The position numbers and the translations under genes were made by a program. A model generated the notes under the pieces. It saw only the letters and a list, made by a program, of their open reading frames with translations, did not search any database and was not told where the DNA came from. A stretch of 64,000 nucleotides of DNA from an uncultured Christensenellaceae bacterium. GTDB lineage: Bacteria > Bacillota > Clostridia > Christensenellales > Christensenellaceae. Shown here one piece after another: positions 1 to 7,780 of this stretch; the stretch's first letter is position 1; the number at the start of each line of letters is the position of its first letter. The stretch covers positions 1-64,000 of the forward strand of contig CAJUPM010000011.1 in NCBI GenBank assembly GCA_910588425.1, written 5' to 3'.

Positions 1-182
1 ATTTTGAGTGGGTCCCGCAACCACTGAATCGCGCACATCACTCTGCTTCGCTGTAATGCAAAGCCAAAACCTTTGCACTATCCCGCCTCCGTATTGGGGT
101 ATGGGGCGAAGCTCCATAGCTGCCCATCGCCCTTGACCTTTTCTAAAATATGCGAAAAAACCGGGCTTTGCGGCAAAAGCCG
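1..182. other. upstream region without recognisable gene
   Basis: No open reading frame with a convincing start and no RNA gene was recognised here. The stretch holds short GC-rich inverted repeats, for example GGCTTT..AAAGCC near 163-181, just ahead of the rpmG promoter. It may include the tail or 3' untranslated region of a gene that lies before the window, which cannot be judged from this end. Confidence 0.4.
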
Positions 183-211
183 TTGACAAGCCAAAAAGAG
201 CATGGTATTAT
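183..211 (+). promoter_or_regulatory. sigma-A promoter for rpmG-secE-nusG
   Basis: A perfect -35 box TTGACA at 183-188 is followed 17 nt later by TATTAT at 206-211. An overlapping TATAAT at 209-214 would give a 20-nt spacer. The spacing and position about 70 nt before the rpmG start fit a housekeeping promoter for the rpmG-secE-nusG transcript. Confidence 0.7.
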
Positions 212-283
212 AATGTAGTGGCTGGAAAGCCGCTTTTTAGATTATGCAAAAATGCCCGTTTTGGGGCAATGGAGGTGCGAAAT

Positions 284-433
284 ATGCGCGTAAAGGTTAC
301 TATGGCTTGCCAGGAGTGCAAACAGAGAAATTACGACACCATGAAAAACAAGCAGAACGATCCCGAAAGACTGGAAGCAAATAAATATTGCAGATTCTGC
401 AAGAAGCATACCCTGCACAAAGAAACCAAATAA
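284..433 (+). CDS. rpmG: 50S ribosomal protein L33
   Basis: Small protein of 49 residues in the large ribosomal subunit, near the E site. It is the zinc-ribbon form: two Cys-x2-Cys pairs (CQEC near residue 9 and CRFC near residue 37) bind zinc. I start at the ATG at 284 because GGAGG lies just before it (271-275) and this gives the family's usual length; an in-frame upstream start at 218 would add 22 residues unlike L33. It lies ahead of secE and nusG, the usual order in Bacillota. Confidence 0.95.
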   Translation: MRVKVTMACQECKQRNYDTMKNKQNDPERLEANKYCRFCKKHTLHKETK

Positions 434-452
434 ACTTTGTAGGTGAATTCGA

Positions 453-722
453 ATGGCGAAAAACGTCTTACTGGGAAAAGAAAAAGAAAGACAAGTAAAA
501 GAACAGCAGAAGATTGCAAAAGCCAAGAACAAGAAAAAACGGCGCAGCCCGGCTCGGTTCTTTAAGGATATCTGGAATGAGCTCAAGAAGGTAACCTGGC
601 CGACGGGGAAAGATTTGCTCAGCTCAACGCTGGCAGTCATTGTGTTTATTGTGCTGGTCGGGGCAGTCATCGGTTTGTTTGATTTTGGAATGCATTCCCT
701 GTTCAGTCTCATCACCGCTTAA
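453..722 (+). CDS. secE: preprotein translocase subunit SecE
   Basis: 89-residue subunit of the SecYEG protein-export channel in the plasma membrane; it clamps SecY. The N-terminal half is very basic and charged, then comes the family signature ELKKVTWPT (about residues 43-51), an amphipathic helix, and a single C-terminal membrane span (about 58-80). The length matches the short one-span SecE of Gram-positive bacteria. It sits 19 nt after rpmG and 12 nt before nusG, so the three are almost certainly cotranscribed. Confidence 0.96.
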   Translation: MAKNVLLGKEKERQVKEQQKIAKAKNKKKRRSPARFFKDIWNELKKVTWPTGKDLLSSTLAVIVFIVLVGAVIGLFDFGMHSLFSLITA

Positions 723-734
723 AAGGAGGGTTTT

Positions 735-1367
735 ATGGCCGTGGATAACGAGAACATAAATACGGAATCCTTAAGCGAGATCCTGGAAGAGACGACAACG
801 CAGGCCGCCCAGCCCGAAGAGAGCAAGCGCACCTATAATAAGCAGGAGAAAACGGACAAACCATATTGGTATGTCGTCTACACCTATTCCGGCTATGAGA
901 ATAAGGTGATGACCAACCTGCTGAAAACCGTGGAAAACAACGGCCTGCATGATAATATTCTGGATGTCAAGGTTCCGATGGAAGAGACCATCGAAATCAA
1001 AAATGGCAAAAAGAAACATGTGCAGCGCAAGCTGTATCCGGGCTATGTCATGGTTAAAATGTTTTTGACGGACGAGACTTGGTATGTCGTGCGCAACACC
1101 CGGGGTGTAACGGGCTTTGTCGGCCCGGGAAGCAAGCCAATTCCGCTCTCGGATGCGGAAGTGCGGGCGATGGGCGTGGAGAATGTCCATATCAAGCTGG
1201 ATGTCGCGGTAGGCGAGAATGTTATGATCACTTCCGGCCCGCTGGAAAGCTTCATTGGCATCGTCGATGAGGTCAACACGGAAAAGCAGAAGGTCAAGGT
1301 AACGGTATCCATGTTTGGCAGGGATACCAGCGTAGAGCTGGATTTTGTCCAGGTAAAGCGCATTTAA
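735..1367 (+). CDS. nusG: transcription termination/antitermination protein NusG
   Basis: 210-residue transcription elongation factor that binds RNA polymerase and links it to Rho or the leading ribosome. After an acidic, low-complexity N-terminal extension of about 40 residues comes the NGN domain (WYVVYTYSGYENKV onward), with VPMEE and the YPGYVMVKM core, followed by a C-terminal KOW domain containing GPLESFIGIVDEVN. Its position between secE and rplK is the canonical one. A GGAGG ribosome site lies just before the ATG. Confidence 0.96.
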   Translation: MAVDNENINTESLSEILEETTTQAAQPEESKRTYNKQEKTDKPYWYVVYTYSGYENKVMTNLLKTVENNGLHDNILDVKVPMEETIEIKNGKKKHVQRKLYPGYVMVKMFLTDETWYVVRNTRGVTGFVGPGSKPIPLSDAEVRAMGVENVHIKLDVAVGENVMITSGPLESFIGIVDEVNTEKQKVKVTVSMFGRDTSVELDFVQVKRI

Positions 1368-1402
1368 GTTTGGGTCTAAGGAAGCAAAGCTTCTTTGATC
1401 GT

Positions 1403-1433
1403 GTGGGAGGGGTAGGCCCCCCGCTGATACCAC
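1403..1433 (+). promoter_or_regulatory. ribosomal protein L1 binding site upstream of rplK
   Basis: The segment begins GTGGGAGG and ends GATACCAC, so that GTGG (1403-1406) pairs with CCAC (1430-1433). An inner G-rich/C-rich stem follows, and the two stems are joined by an asymmetric GA/GATA loop. This matches the known L1 target that mimics its 23S rRNA site. L1 binding here would repress rplK-rplA translation. A second copy lies before rplA. Confidence 0.7.
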
Positions 1434-1457
1434 ATTACACATTAGGAGGTGTACGTT

Positions 1458-1883
1458 ATGGCTAAAAAAATTGCAGGATACATTAAACTTCAGATTCCTG
1501 CAGGCAAAGCAACCCCGGCTCCGCCGGTAGGTCCTGCGCTTGGTCAGCACGGTGTCAACATCATGGAATTTGTCAAGCAGTTCAACGAGAGAACCGCTCA
1601 GCAAGTTGGCCTGGTGATCCCGGCTGTCATCACAGTTTATGCAGACAGATCTTTCTCTTTCATTCTGAAGAGCCCGCCTGCCGCAGTCCTCATCAAGAGA
1701 GCCTGCAAAATCGATTCCGGTTCTAAAGTCCCCAATCGGGATAAAGTCGCTCAGATTACCAGAGATCAGCTGAAGGAAATCGCAGAGATCAAGAAGAACG
1801 ACCTGAATGCCGCCAGCATCGATGCTGCAATCAGCATGATTGCAGGAACATGCCGCAGCATGGGCGTTACGGTTGTAGACTAA
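1458..1883 (+). CDS. rplK: 50S ribosomal protein L11
   Basis: 141-residue component of the GTPase-associated centre, binding 23S rRNA and the L10/L12 stalk. The N-terminal domain starts MAKKIAGYIKLQIPAGKA and includes the proline-rich PAPPVGPALGQHGVNIMEF segment; the C-terminal RNA-binding domain ends with TCRSMGVTV. The ATG at 1458 is preceded by AGGAGG (1444-1449) and gives the exact family length. A GTG nine bases earlier is in frame but sits on the ribosome site. It begins the rplK-rplA unit. Confidence 0.97.
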   Translation: MAKKIAGYIKLQIPAGKATPAPPVGPALGQHGVNIMEFVKQFNERTAQQVGLVIPAVITVYADRSFSFILKSPPAAVLIKRACKIDSGSKVPNRDKVAQITRDQLKEIAEIKKNDLNAASIDAAISMIAGTCRSMGVTVVD

Positions 1884-1892
1884 AGGAATGAA

Positions 1893-1918
1893 GTGGGAGG
1901 CGAAAAGCCGAATACCAC
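1893..1918 (+). promoter_or_regulatory. ribosomal protein L1 binding site upstream of rplA
   Basis: GTGG-GA-GGC-GAAAA-GCC-GAATA-CCAC: an outer GTGG/CCAC stem and an inner GGC/GCC stem are separated by an asymmetric internal loop. This is the standard L1 autoregulatory site in the rplK-rplA gap of Bacillota. It ends directly at the AGGAGG ribosome site of rplA, so L1 binding would block initiation. Confidence 0.75.
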
Positions 1919-1933
1919 CAGGAGGTTTATCTA

Positions 1934-2626
1934 ATGAAGAGAGGGAAAAATTATTTAGACAGCGTCAAGCTGTACGATAAAGCTACCCAATATGATGTCG
2001 AGCAGGCAGTGGAGCTGTGCTTACAGACGGCAAAAGCAAAATTCGATGAGACCATCGAGCTTTCTGTGCGCCTGGGCGTAGACCCGCGCCACGCGGATCA
2101 GCAGGTTCGCGGCGCTGTCGTTCTGCCGCACGGCACTGGCAAACAGGTTCGCGTTGTCGTCTTTGCAAAGGGCGATAAGGCAAAAGAGGCAGAAGCCGCC
2201 GGCGCTGACTATGTTGGCGCAGAAGAGCTGGTGCAGAAAATCCAGTCCGAAGGCTGGTTCGATTTCGATGTCTGCGTCGCAACCCCAGATATGATGGGTG
2301 TTGTCGGCCGCATTGCCCGCATCCTCGGACCAAAAGGCCTGATGCCGAACCCCAAATCCGGCACGGTTACCATGGATGTTACCAAGGCGATCTCGGATAT
2401 CAAAGCTGGTAAAGTGGAATACCGCGTCGACAAAACGTCTATCGTGCACTGCCCGGTTGGCAAAAAGGGCTTTGAGAAAGAGAAGCTGGTCGAGAATATC
2501 AATGTGCTGATGGAAGCGATTGTGAAGGCAAAACCGGCTGCTGCAAAGGGAACTTATTTGCGCAGCATCGTGCTTTCTTCCACCATGGGCCCTGGCATCA
2601 AAGTGAGCGCCCAGAGATATCTCTAG
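1934..2626 (+). CDS. rplA: 50S ribosomal protein L1
   Basis: 230-residue protein of the L1 stalk, which helps release deacylated tRNA from the E site, and also a translational repressor of its own operon. Conserved blocks include RLGVDPRHADQQVRG, VVLPHGTGK, and the signature LGPKGLMPNPKSGTVT near the middle. Length is typical. It follows rplK after 50 nt holding an L1 target hairpin and a strong AGGAGG site. Confidence 0.97.
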   Translation: MKRGKNYLDSVKLYDKATQYDVEQAVELCLQTAKAKFDETIELSVRLGVDPRHADQQVRGAVVLPHGTGKQVRVVVFAKGDKAKEAEAAGADYVGAEELVQKIQSEGWFDFDVCVATPDMMGVVGRIARILGPKGLMPNPKSGTVTMDVTKAISDIKAGKVEYRVDKTSIVHCPVGKKGFEKEKLVENINVLMEAIVKAKPAAAKGTYLRSIVLSSTMGPGIKVSAQRYL

Positions 2627-2628
2627 GC

Positions 2629-2657
2629 TTGACAGCCTGAGCCAGGCATGTTATACT
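2629..2657 (+). promoter_or_regulatory. sigma-A promoter for rplJ-rplL
   Basis: A perfect TTGACA (2629-2634) and TATACT (2652-2657) are 17 nt apart. The promoter starts three bases after the rplA stop codon, giving rplJL a transcript of its own that begins with the L10 leader. Confidence 0.75.
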
Positions 2658-2663
2658 TTGATA

Positions 2664-2790
2664 AATAGTAAATATAAGTTTGTCCTAAGACAGCTGGTTG
2701 GCATTGCCGTAAACCCCGCTCAGGTAAACAAATAACATTTGTATGTTACTGCCCGTTTATCGTTTTAGGACGCTTAAACGGGCTTTTTTG
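2664..2790 (+). promoter_or_regulatory. ribosomal protein L10 leader with attenuator
   Basis: A structured 5' leader lies between the promoter and rplJ, including CCTAAGACAGCTGGT near 2684 and a complementary GTTTTAGGAC near 2762, the usual shape of the L10(L12)4 autoregulatory leader in Bacillota. It ends in a terminator hairpin: GCCCGTTTA (2751-2759) pairs with TAAACGGGC (2775-2783), followed by a T run. Excess L10-L12 complex would favour termination. Confidence 0.8.
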
Positions 2791-2819
2791 CCCCATTTAT
2801 TTGGCAGGGAGGTGAAAAA

Positions 2820-3347
2820 ATGAAAGAAGCAACGCTAAGAGCAAAGGAAGCGGAAGTCGCGGAGATTCAAGAGAAAATCGAGAAATCCCAGAGCGTCATG
2901 TTCCTGGACTACAGAGGCCTCAACGTCGCAGAGGTGACGGAACTCAGAAATAAGATGAGAGAGGCGGGCGTCGAATACAAGGTTATCAAAAACACCATGA
3001 TTCGCCGCGCAGCTGAGAAAGCTGGCATCGAAGGCCTGGATGATGTGCTCGAAGGGCCGACGGCTGTCGCTTTTGGCTACGCCGATCCGGTTGCCCCGGC
3101 TAAAATCCTGGTAGACTTCATCGAAGATACCAAGAAAACGAGCCTCAAGGGCGGCGTTTTGGCAGGCAAAGCAATGAGCGAGGCAGAGATTAAGAATCTT
3201 GCATCGCTGCCCTCGAAAGAGGAGCTTATCGCAAAGATGCTGGGCAGCCTGAATGCGCCAATTACTGGCCTTGTCATGGCACTTTCCGGTATTCCGAGAA
3301 ATCTCGTCTATGCGCTTAATGCGATTAAAGAGAAAAAAGAAGCCTAA
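2820..3347 (+). CDS. rplJ: 50S ribosomal protein L10
   Basis: 175-residue base of the ribosomal stalk, anchoring L7/L12 dimers to the GTPase-associated centre. The N-terminal rRNA-binding domain carries the typical FLDYRGLNVAEVTELRNKMR and YKVIKNTM blocks; the C-terminal helix that holds L12 dimers begins around residue 140. A GGGAGG site precedes the ATG. It is followed by rplL after 45 nt and is preceded by the L10 leader that controls both genes. Confidence 0.97.
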   Translation: MKEATLRAKEAEVAEIQEKIEKSQSVMFLDYRGLNVAEVTELRNKMREAGVEYKVIKNTMIRRAAEKAGIEGLDDVLEGPTAVAFGYADPVAPAKILVDFIEDTKKTSLKGGVLAGKAMSEAEIKNLASLPSKEELIAKMLGSLNAPITGLVMALSGIPRNLVYALNAIKEKKEA

Positions 3348-3392
3348 TGGATAGGCAAAGATCAAAAGAAAATAATTTTGGAGGATTTAAAA

Positions 3393-3767
3393 ATGGATAA
3401 GGCACAGATTCTGGAAGCAATTGAGCAGATGAATGTACTCGAGCTGGCTGAGCTCGTAAAAGATCTTGAGGAGAAATTCGGTGTGAGCGCTGCTGCTCCT
3501 GTTGCAGTTGCTGCTGCTCCCGCTGCTGGCGCTGCTGCTCCCGCTGCTGAGGAGAAGACGGAGTTCGACGTTATCCTCAAAGCTGCTGGCGCTGAGAAGA
3601 TCAAAGTTATCAAGGTTGTCCGCGAGATCACCGGCCTTGGCCTGAAAGAGGCGAAGGATCTGGTTGACGGCGCTCCCAAGCCCGTTAAGGAAGGCGCTTC
3701 CAAGGACGATGCAGAGAAGATCGCTGCTCAGCTGAAGGAAGTTGGCGCTGAGGTTGAAGTAAAATAA
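3393..3767 (+). CDS. rplL: 50S ribosomal protein L7/L12
   Basis: 124-residue stalk protein that recruits translational GTPases. It has the N-terminal dimerisation domain (about residues 1-32), an alanine-rich flexible hinge (about 35-58) and the globular C-terminal domain with VREITGLGLKEAKDLVDGAPK. I start at the ATG at 3393, with GGAGG at 3380-3384; an in-frame TTG at 3378 overlaps that ribosome site. The usual next genes rpoB and rpoC are absent; a terminator follows. Confidence 0.97.
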   Translation: MDKAQILEAIEQMNVLELAELVKDLEEKFGVSAAAPVAVAAAPAAGAAAPAAEEKTEFDVILKAAGAEKIKVIKVVREITGLGLKEAKDLVDGAPKPVKEGASKDDAEKIAAQLKEVGAEVEVK

Positions 3768-3784
3768 CCTGAGCACTCTTCAAA

Positions 3785-3815
3785 AATACGCGCTGTTTCA
3801 GCGCGTATTTTTTAT
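3785..3815 (+). terminator. terminator after rplL
   Basis: AATACGCGCTG and CAGCGCGTATT form an 11-bp stem with a TTT loop, followed by a T run. It closes the ribosomal protein cluster. Confidence 0.9.
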
Positions 3816-3879
3816 TGTGAGAGGGCGAAAAAGGCAGGCGGCAATAGAAGTCAGGGCAGAAGGAAAGAGGGGTTGACAT

Positions 3880-5034
3880 ATGGCAGGGCAGCAGAAACGA
3901 TGCTTATGGGCGGTTTTATCCGTCTCATTTCTGACGATTATGGGAACGCAGGTGGCGACGCCCATACTGGGGGAGCTTGGAAGTTATTTTGAAGGAGCGC
4001 CGGAGACGCAGATTAAGCTGATCTATACGGTAGTATCCTTGGCCAGCTTTTTTATGAGCTTTATCACCGGCACTTTGATTCGCAGAAAGAAGGAGACGAC
4101 TCTGGTTGGCATTGCCTGCTTTGTTTTGGGCGGAGTTTTGTGCGCCTTTGCAGATCACTTGGCGCTGCTCATTCTCTTTCGCTTTATCACGGGAGTGGGC
4201 ATTGGCCTAATCTCGCCGCTCTCGAATAGCCTGATTTCAGATTTGACGGAGGCGGGCGAACAGCGCTCGCGCTATCTGAGCCTGGCTGGGATGGTGGCGC
4301 AAATGGGAAGCGTGCTGGCGACGGTGCTTTCCGGCTTTTTGGCGTCCATACACTGGAGACTGGCGTTTTCTCTCTATGGCATAGGCATAATCGGCTTTTT
4401 TGCAGTGCTCTTCATGGTGCCCAAATCAGCCCCGGCCGCAAAAGAGCGGGTGCCTCATGAGAAAATACCCGGGTCAATTTGGCTTCTGTCTTTGCTCAAT
4501 TTGATGTTTGGCATGATCTTCTCCTCCAGCTTCACCAATCTCTCCCTGCGGGCAGCAGCATTGGGCATTCCGTCTGGGCAAAGCGGCATTGCTATTTCGA
4601 TGGCGGCCCTTGGTGCAACGCTTTTCAGCGCCTTTACCCCGGTGTTTATGAAGCGCTTGGGGAGAGGCGCGATCCCAGCCCTTTGGGGGATGATTGCGCT
4701 TCTCTTTGTGGGCCTGGCTTTGGCCGGGGATGTGTATGGCATGGGAGCCTGCATGTTTGGCATGGGAGTTTTTGGAGGAATCTTTTCCGTTTGCATCAAC
4801 ATGCTGGCCACCAGGCAGGCAAGTGAGCAGACTTCTGCCCGCTATTTGTCGCTGGTCAATGCGGCCTCTATGCTGGGGGAGTTTTTGTGCCCGATGCTTT
4901 TTTCGGCCCTGGGGCAAGTGATGGGAAGCGGAGACATCGTGAGCGGCTTTTTTATCAACGCGGCAGAGGCGGGAATCCTCGCTTTGCTTACTGCACTCTA
5001 TCTTGCCCGGAAAAAGCGCGGAGCGGAAGAATAA
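3880..5034 (+). CDS. MFS transporter
   Basis: 384-residue major facilitator superfamily protein with about twelve hydrophobic spans. After span 2 comes RRKKETT, the basic loop of the MFS A-motif region, and span 4-5 has the RFITGVGIGLISPLSNSL stretch typical of drug:proton antiporters of the DHA1 type. The substrate cannot be told from sequence; efflux of a small molecule is the usual role. It is a single gene, set between the rplL terminator and a strong bidirectional terminator at 5046-5076. The ribosome site is a modest GAGGGG. Confidence 0.8.
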   Translation: MAGQQKRCLWAVLSVSFLTIMGTQVATPILGELGSYFEGAPETQIKLIYTVVSLASFFMSFITGTLIRRKKETTLVGIACFVLGGVLCAFADHLALLILFRFITGVGIGLISPLSNSLISDLTEAGEQRSRYLSLAGMVAQMGSVLATVLSGFLASIHWRLAFSLYGIGIIGFFAVLFMVPKSAPAAKERVPHEKIPGSIWLLSLLNLMFGMIFSSSFTNLSLRAAALGIPSGQSGIAISMAALGATLFSAFTPVFMKRLGRGAIPALWGMIALLFVGLALAGDVYGMGACMFGMGVFGGIFSVCINMLATRQASEQTSARYLSLVNAASMLGEFLCPMLFSALGQVMGSGDIVSGFFINAAEAGILALLTALYLARKKRGAEE

Positions 5035-5045
5035 ATTTGCGGCAT

Positions 5046-5076
5046 CAAAAAAGAGCCCCCTGCGGGGCTCTTTTTT
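5046..5076. terminator. bidirectional terminator between MFS gene and potD
   Basis: AAAAAGAGCCCC and GGGGCTCTTTTTT flank a CTGC loop. With A and T runs on both sides it can end the plus-strand MFS transcript and the minus-strand pot operon. Confidence 0.9.
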
Positions 5077-5082
5077 ATGGCT

Positions 5083-6126
5083 TTATGCGGAAGTTTTGAT
5101 TTTCATCCAGACATCGTTATAAAGCTGCATATTGTCGCCTAAATCTTTGAAGTATTTGCAGCGCTCCAGCACGTCGTCGGGAATGGTATAGGCAGAGTTA
5201 CTGGTAAATTCTTCATCCACATATTCCAGCGCCGCTTCGTTGGGCGTCGTGTAGCCGACGAACTCGGAGTTGCGCGCGGCAACCTGGGGATCGCACATGA
5301 AGTTGATGAAGCGCTCTGCGGCCTCTTTATTTGCAGAGGACTTGAGCACGACGAAGTTATCCATCCAGACGTTGCTGCCCTCTTTGGGGACGACATACGC
5401 CAGATCTTCGTTCTCCATGATGGCCTGCACGGCAGAACCAGAATAATCCACAGCCAGAGCGACGCTGCCGCCGACCATATCTTCCTTGATATTATCAGCG
5501 CCGTATCCGCGGACAAACGGCTTCTGCTTTAAGAGCAGCTCGCCTGCCTCGGCCAGTTCATCGGGGTTGACGGAGTTGATATCATAGCCCAGATAGGCCA
5601 GCGTTACCATGATGGAATCGCGGATGGAATCGTACATCATGATTTTTTTGGAATACTTCTCATTCCAGAGAATCTCCCAGCTATCCACCGGATCGTCTAC
5701 CAGCTTGGTATTATAGACGATGCCAACCGTGCCGATGAAGTAGGGGACGGAGTACTTGTTTTCCGGGTCAAAAGTGCGGTTCTGAGCGGCCTTTTCGACG
5801 TATTTGAAGTTCGGGATGTTGGAAAAATCCAGCTCTGCCAGCAAATCCTCGGCGATAAAACGCTCAACCAGATAATCCGAAGGGATGACGATGTCGATCT
5901 TGGTTCCCTCCGTTGCGCAGACGGTGTACATCTCTTCGTTGGTGGTGGTAGTCGTCATTTTGACTTTGATATCCGGATTCTGATCTTCAAATTCTGTGAT
6001 GAGATCCGGATCGAGGTATTCGCCCCAGTTGAGCAGGTAGAGAGTGGTCTTTGCGCCGCCCGAGCAGCTGCATAGCAGGGCTGCAACCAGAAGCAACGCG
6101 AGGAGCAGAGAAAAAATTCTTTTCAT
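5083..6126 (-). CDS. potD: spermidine/putrescine ABC transporter substrate-binding lipoprotein
   Basis: 347-residue extracellular receptor that captures polyamines for the PotABC importer. A lipoprotein signal (about residues 1-21) ends in the lipobox LLCSC. The mature start LYLLNWGEYLDPDLITEFE is the classic PotD/PotF opening, and VDYSGSA and the final ERCKYFKDLGD also fit. Its ATG overlaps the potC stop by four bases (ATGA), so translation is coupled. It is the last gene of the operon. Confidence 0.92.
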   Translation of the reverse strand: MKRIFSLLLALLLVAALLCSCSGGAKTTLYLLNWGEYLDPDLITEFEDQNPDIKVKMTTTTTNEEMYTVCATEGTKIDIVIPSDYLVERFIAEDLLAELDFSNIPNFKYVEKAAQNRTFDPENKYSVPYFIGTVGIVYNTKLVDDPVDSWEILWNEKYSKKIMMYDSIRDSIMVTLAYLGYDINSVNPDELAEAGELLLKQKPFVRGYGADNIKEDMVGGSVALAVDYSGSAVQAIMENEDLAYVVPKEGSNVWMDNFVVLKSSANKEAAERFINFMCDPQVAARNSEFVGYTTPNEAALEYVDEEFTSNSAYTIPDDVLERCKYFKDLGDNMQLYNDVWMKIKTSA

Positions 6127-6947
6127 TGGGAGAGTCCTTTCTGTAAAAACTTGGTGTTTTGGCGCTGGCGCTTAAACTGACGATCAGCGCGTATATTGAT
6201 GATGAGCAGCAGCGTCATCACAAAGACAAACATAATCGTAGAGAGGGCGTTGATCTTGGGATTGATGCCCACTCTGGCCATGGAGTAAACATACACAGAG
6301 AGGTTGTTTACGATGCCCTGGGTCGAGAAGAAGCTGATGACGAAATCGTCGAACGACATGGTAAAGGCCATGATGAACCCCGTAACGATGCCGGGCATGA
6401 GCTCGGGGACGATCACCTTGCGCACGGCATAGCCCGGCGTGGCGCCCATATCCAGGGCCGCTTCATACAGATGCTCATCCATGCCCTTGAGCCTTGGGAG
6501 CACGGAGAAGATGACATAGGGCACGTTGAACACGATATGCGAGATGAGCAGCGTCAAATACCCGCGCGGGATCTTTGCGAAGATGAAGAAAAGCAGCAGG
6601 GAGATGCCCGTAACGATATCTGCGTTCATCATGGGGATATATGTGAGGTTGAGCGTCAGGTTGCGCGTCCACTTCTTAAAGCTGTTGATGCCGATGGCGG
6701 CCATTGTGCCGATGAGGCAGGCGAACAACGAGGAGAGCACGGCGATGGAAATGGTAACCCAGAGGCTTTCCATGATGACGGGATCCTGAAACAGCTGGGA
6801 ATACCAATTCAGCGTAAAGCCAGACCACTTGCTCATGGTTTTCCCCTCGTTAAACGAAAAGACCATCAGCATCAGAATGGGCAGATAGATGAAGAAGAGC
6901 AAAATGGCCAGATAGAAGCGCTGAATGAATTTACGGAATCTTACCAT
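6123..6947 (-). CDS. potC: spermidine/putrescine ABC transporter permease
   Basis: 274-residue inner-membrane subunit with six hydrophobic spans. The EAA loop that docks on the ATPase is present as EAALDMGATPGYAVRKVIVPELMPGIVTG (about residues 167-195). The start FIQRFYLAILLFFIYLPI and the SFNEGK loop are typical of PotC. It overlaps potB by seven bases and potD by four, consistent with an equimolar importer. Confidence 0.92.
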   Translation of the reverse strand: MVRFRKFIQRFYLAILLFFIYLPILMLMVFSFNEGKTMSKWSGFTLNWYSQLFQDPVIMESLWVTISIAVLSSLFACLIGTMAAIGINSFKKWTRNLTLNLTYIPMMNADIVTGISLLLFFIFAKIPRGYLTLLISHIVFNVPYVIFSVLPRLKGMDEHLYEAALDMGATPGYAVRKVIVPELMPGIVTGFIMAFTMSFDDFVISFFSTQGIVNNLSVYVYSMARVGINPKINALSTIMFVFVMTLLLIINIRADRQFKRQRQNTKFLQKGLSQ

Positions 6948-7768
6948 AGCGTTTTGCTTTCCCCCTCTTTATCGTATTTGCGCATGATGGCCATGGAGAG
7001 CACCATCAGAACCATCATGATAATGGCCAGCGCAGAGCCTGTGTTCCAGTCTTTTAAGAGCATGAACTGGTTTTCCAGCAGATCGCCGAACATCATATAG
7101 TAGGAGCCGCCCAGCAGCCGGGAGATGACGAAGGTCGTTACCACGGGCATGAACACCATAGTAATGCCGGTAATCACGCCGGGAACCGTCAGCGGGAAAA
7201 TCACCTTCCGGAGTACCTGCCATTTATTCGCGCCGAGATCTTCCGCGGCCTGGATATAGCTCTGGTCTATCTTGGAAAAAACCGAAGAGATGGGCAGCAG
7301 CATGAAGGGCAGGAAGTTGTAGACCAGCCCCATGATGACGGCCCCCTCCGTATTGAGTAGCTCCTGCGGCGGAAGGCCAAACCAGCCGAGAAACTGGTTG
7401 ATGGGGCCGTTGGAATCCAGCAGGGCCCGCCAGGCATAGGTGCGCAGCAAAAAGTTCATCCACATGGGAATGACGAACAGCAGGTTGACGATGGCGCCGA
7501 CCTTGCTTTTAAGCCGGGAGAGAATGAGCGCCGCCGGGTAGGCCAGAATCAGGCAGATGACTGTCGTGATGACGGCATATTCCAGGGAGCGCCATAGCAC
7601 CGAGAGATTTTCCGGCGAAAGCGCCTGCTTTAAATACTGCGTGGTGAAGATGATTTCTCCGGTATCCGTCGTCGTGAAAACCGCGTAGACGAAGATCAGA
7701 ATGAGCGGAACGACCGTGAATAAAACCATCCAGACCAGATAGGGGAGCGCAAAAAACTTCTTTTTCAA
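6941..7768 (-). CDS. potB: spermidine/putrescine ABC transporter permease
   Basis: 275-residue permease partner of PotC, with six hydrophobic spans. Its EAA loop reads QAAEDLGANKWQVLRKVIFP (about residues 176-195), followed by the PGVITG turn. The LPYLVWMVLFTVVPL opening is typical of PotB. It starts 12 nt after potA, overlaps potC, and belongs to the same minus-strand transcript. Confidence 0.92.
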   Translation of the reverse strand: MKKKFFALPYLVWMVLFTVVPLILIFVYAVFTTTDTGEIIFTTQYLKQALSPENLSVLWRSLEYAVITTVICLILAYPAALILSRLKSKVGAIVNLLFVIPMWMNFLLRTYAWRALLDSNGPINQFLGWFGLPPQELLNTEGAVIMGLVYNFLPFMLLPISSVFSKIDQSYIQAAEDLGANKWQVLRKVIFPLTVPGVITGITMVFMPVVTTFVISRLLGGSYYMMFGDLLENQFMLLKDWNTGSALAIIMMVLMVLSMAIMRKYDKEGESKTLW

Positions 7769-7780
7769 TGCTTTGCCTCC

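Noticed and set aside
242..715. Minus-strand reading frame opposite rpmG and secE
   Set aside because: Both strands cannot be coding here; rpmG and secE are unambiguous and the antisense protein has no family features.
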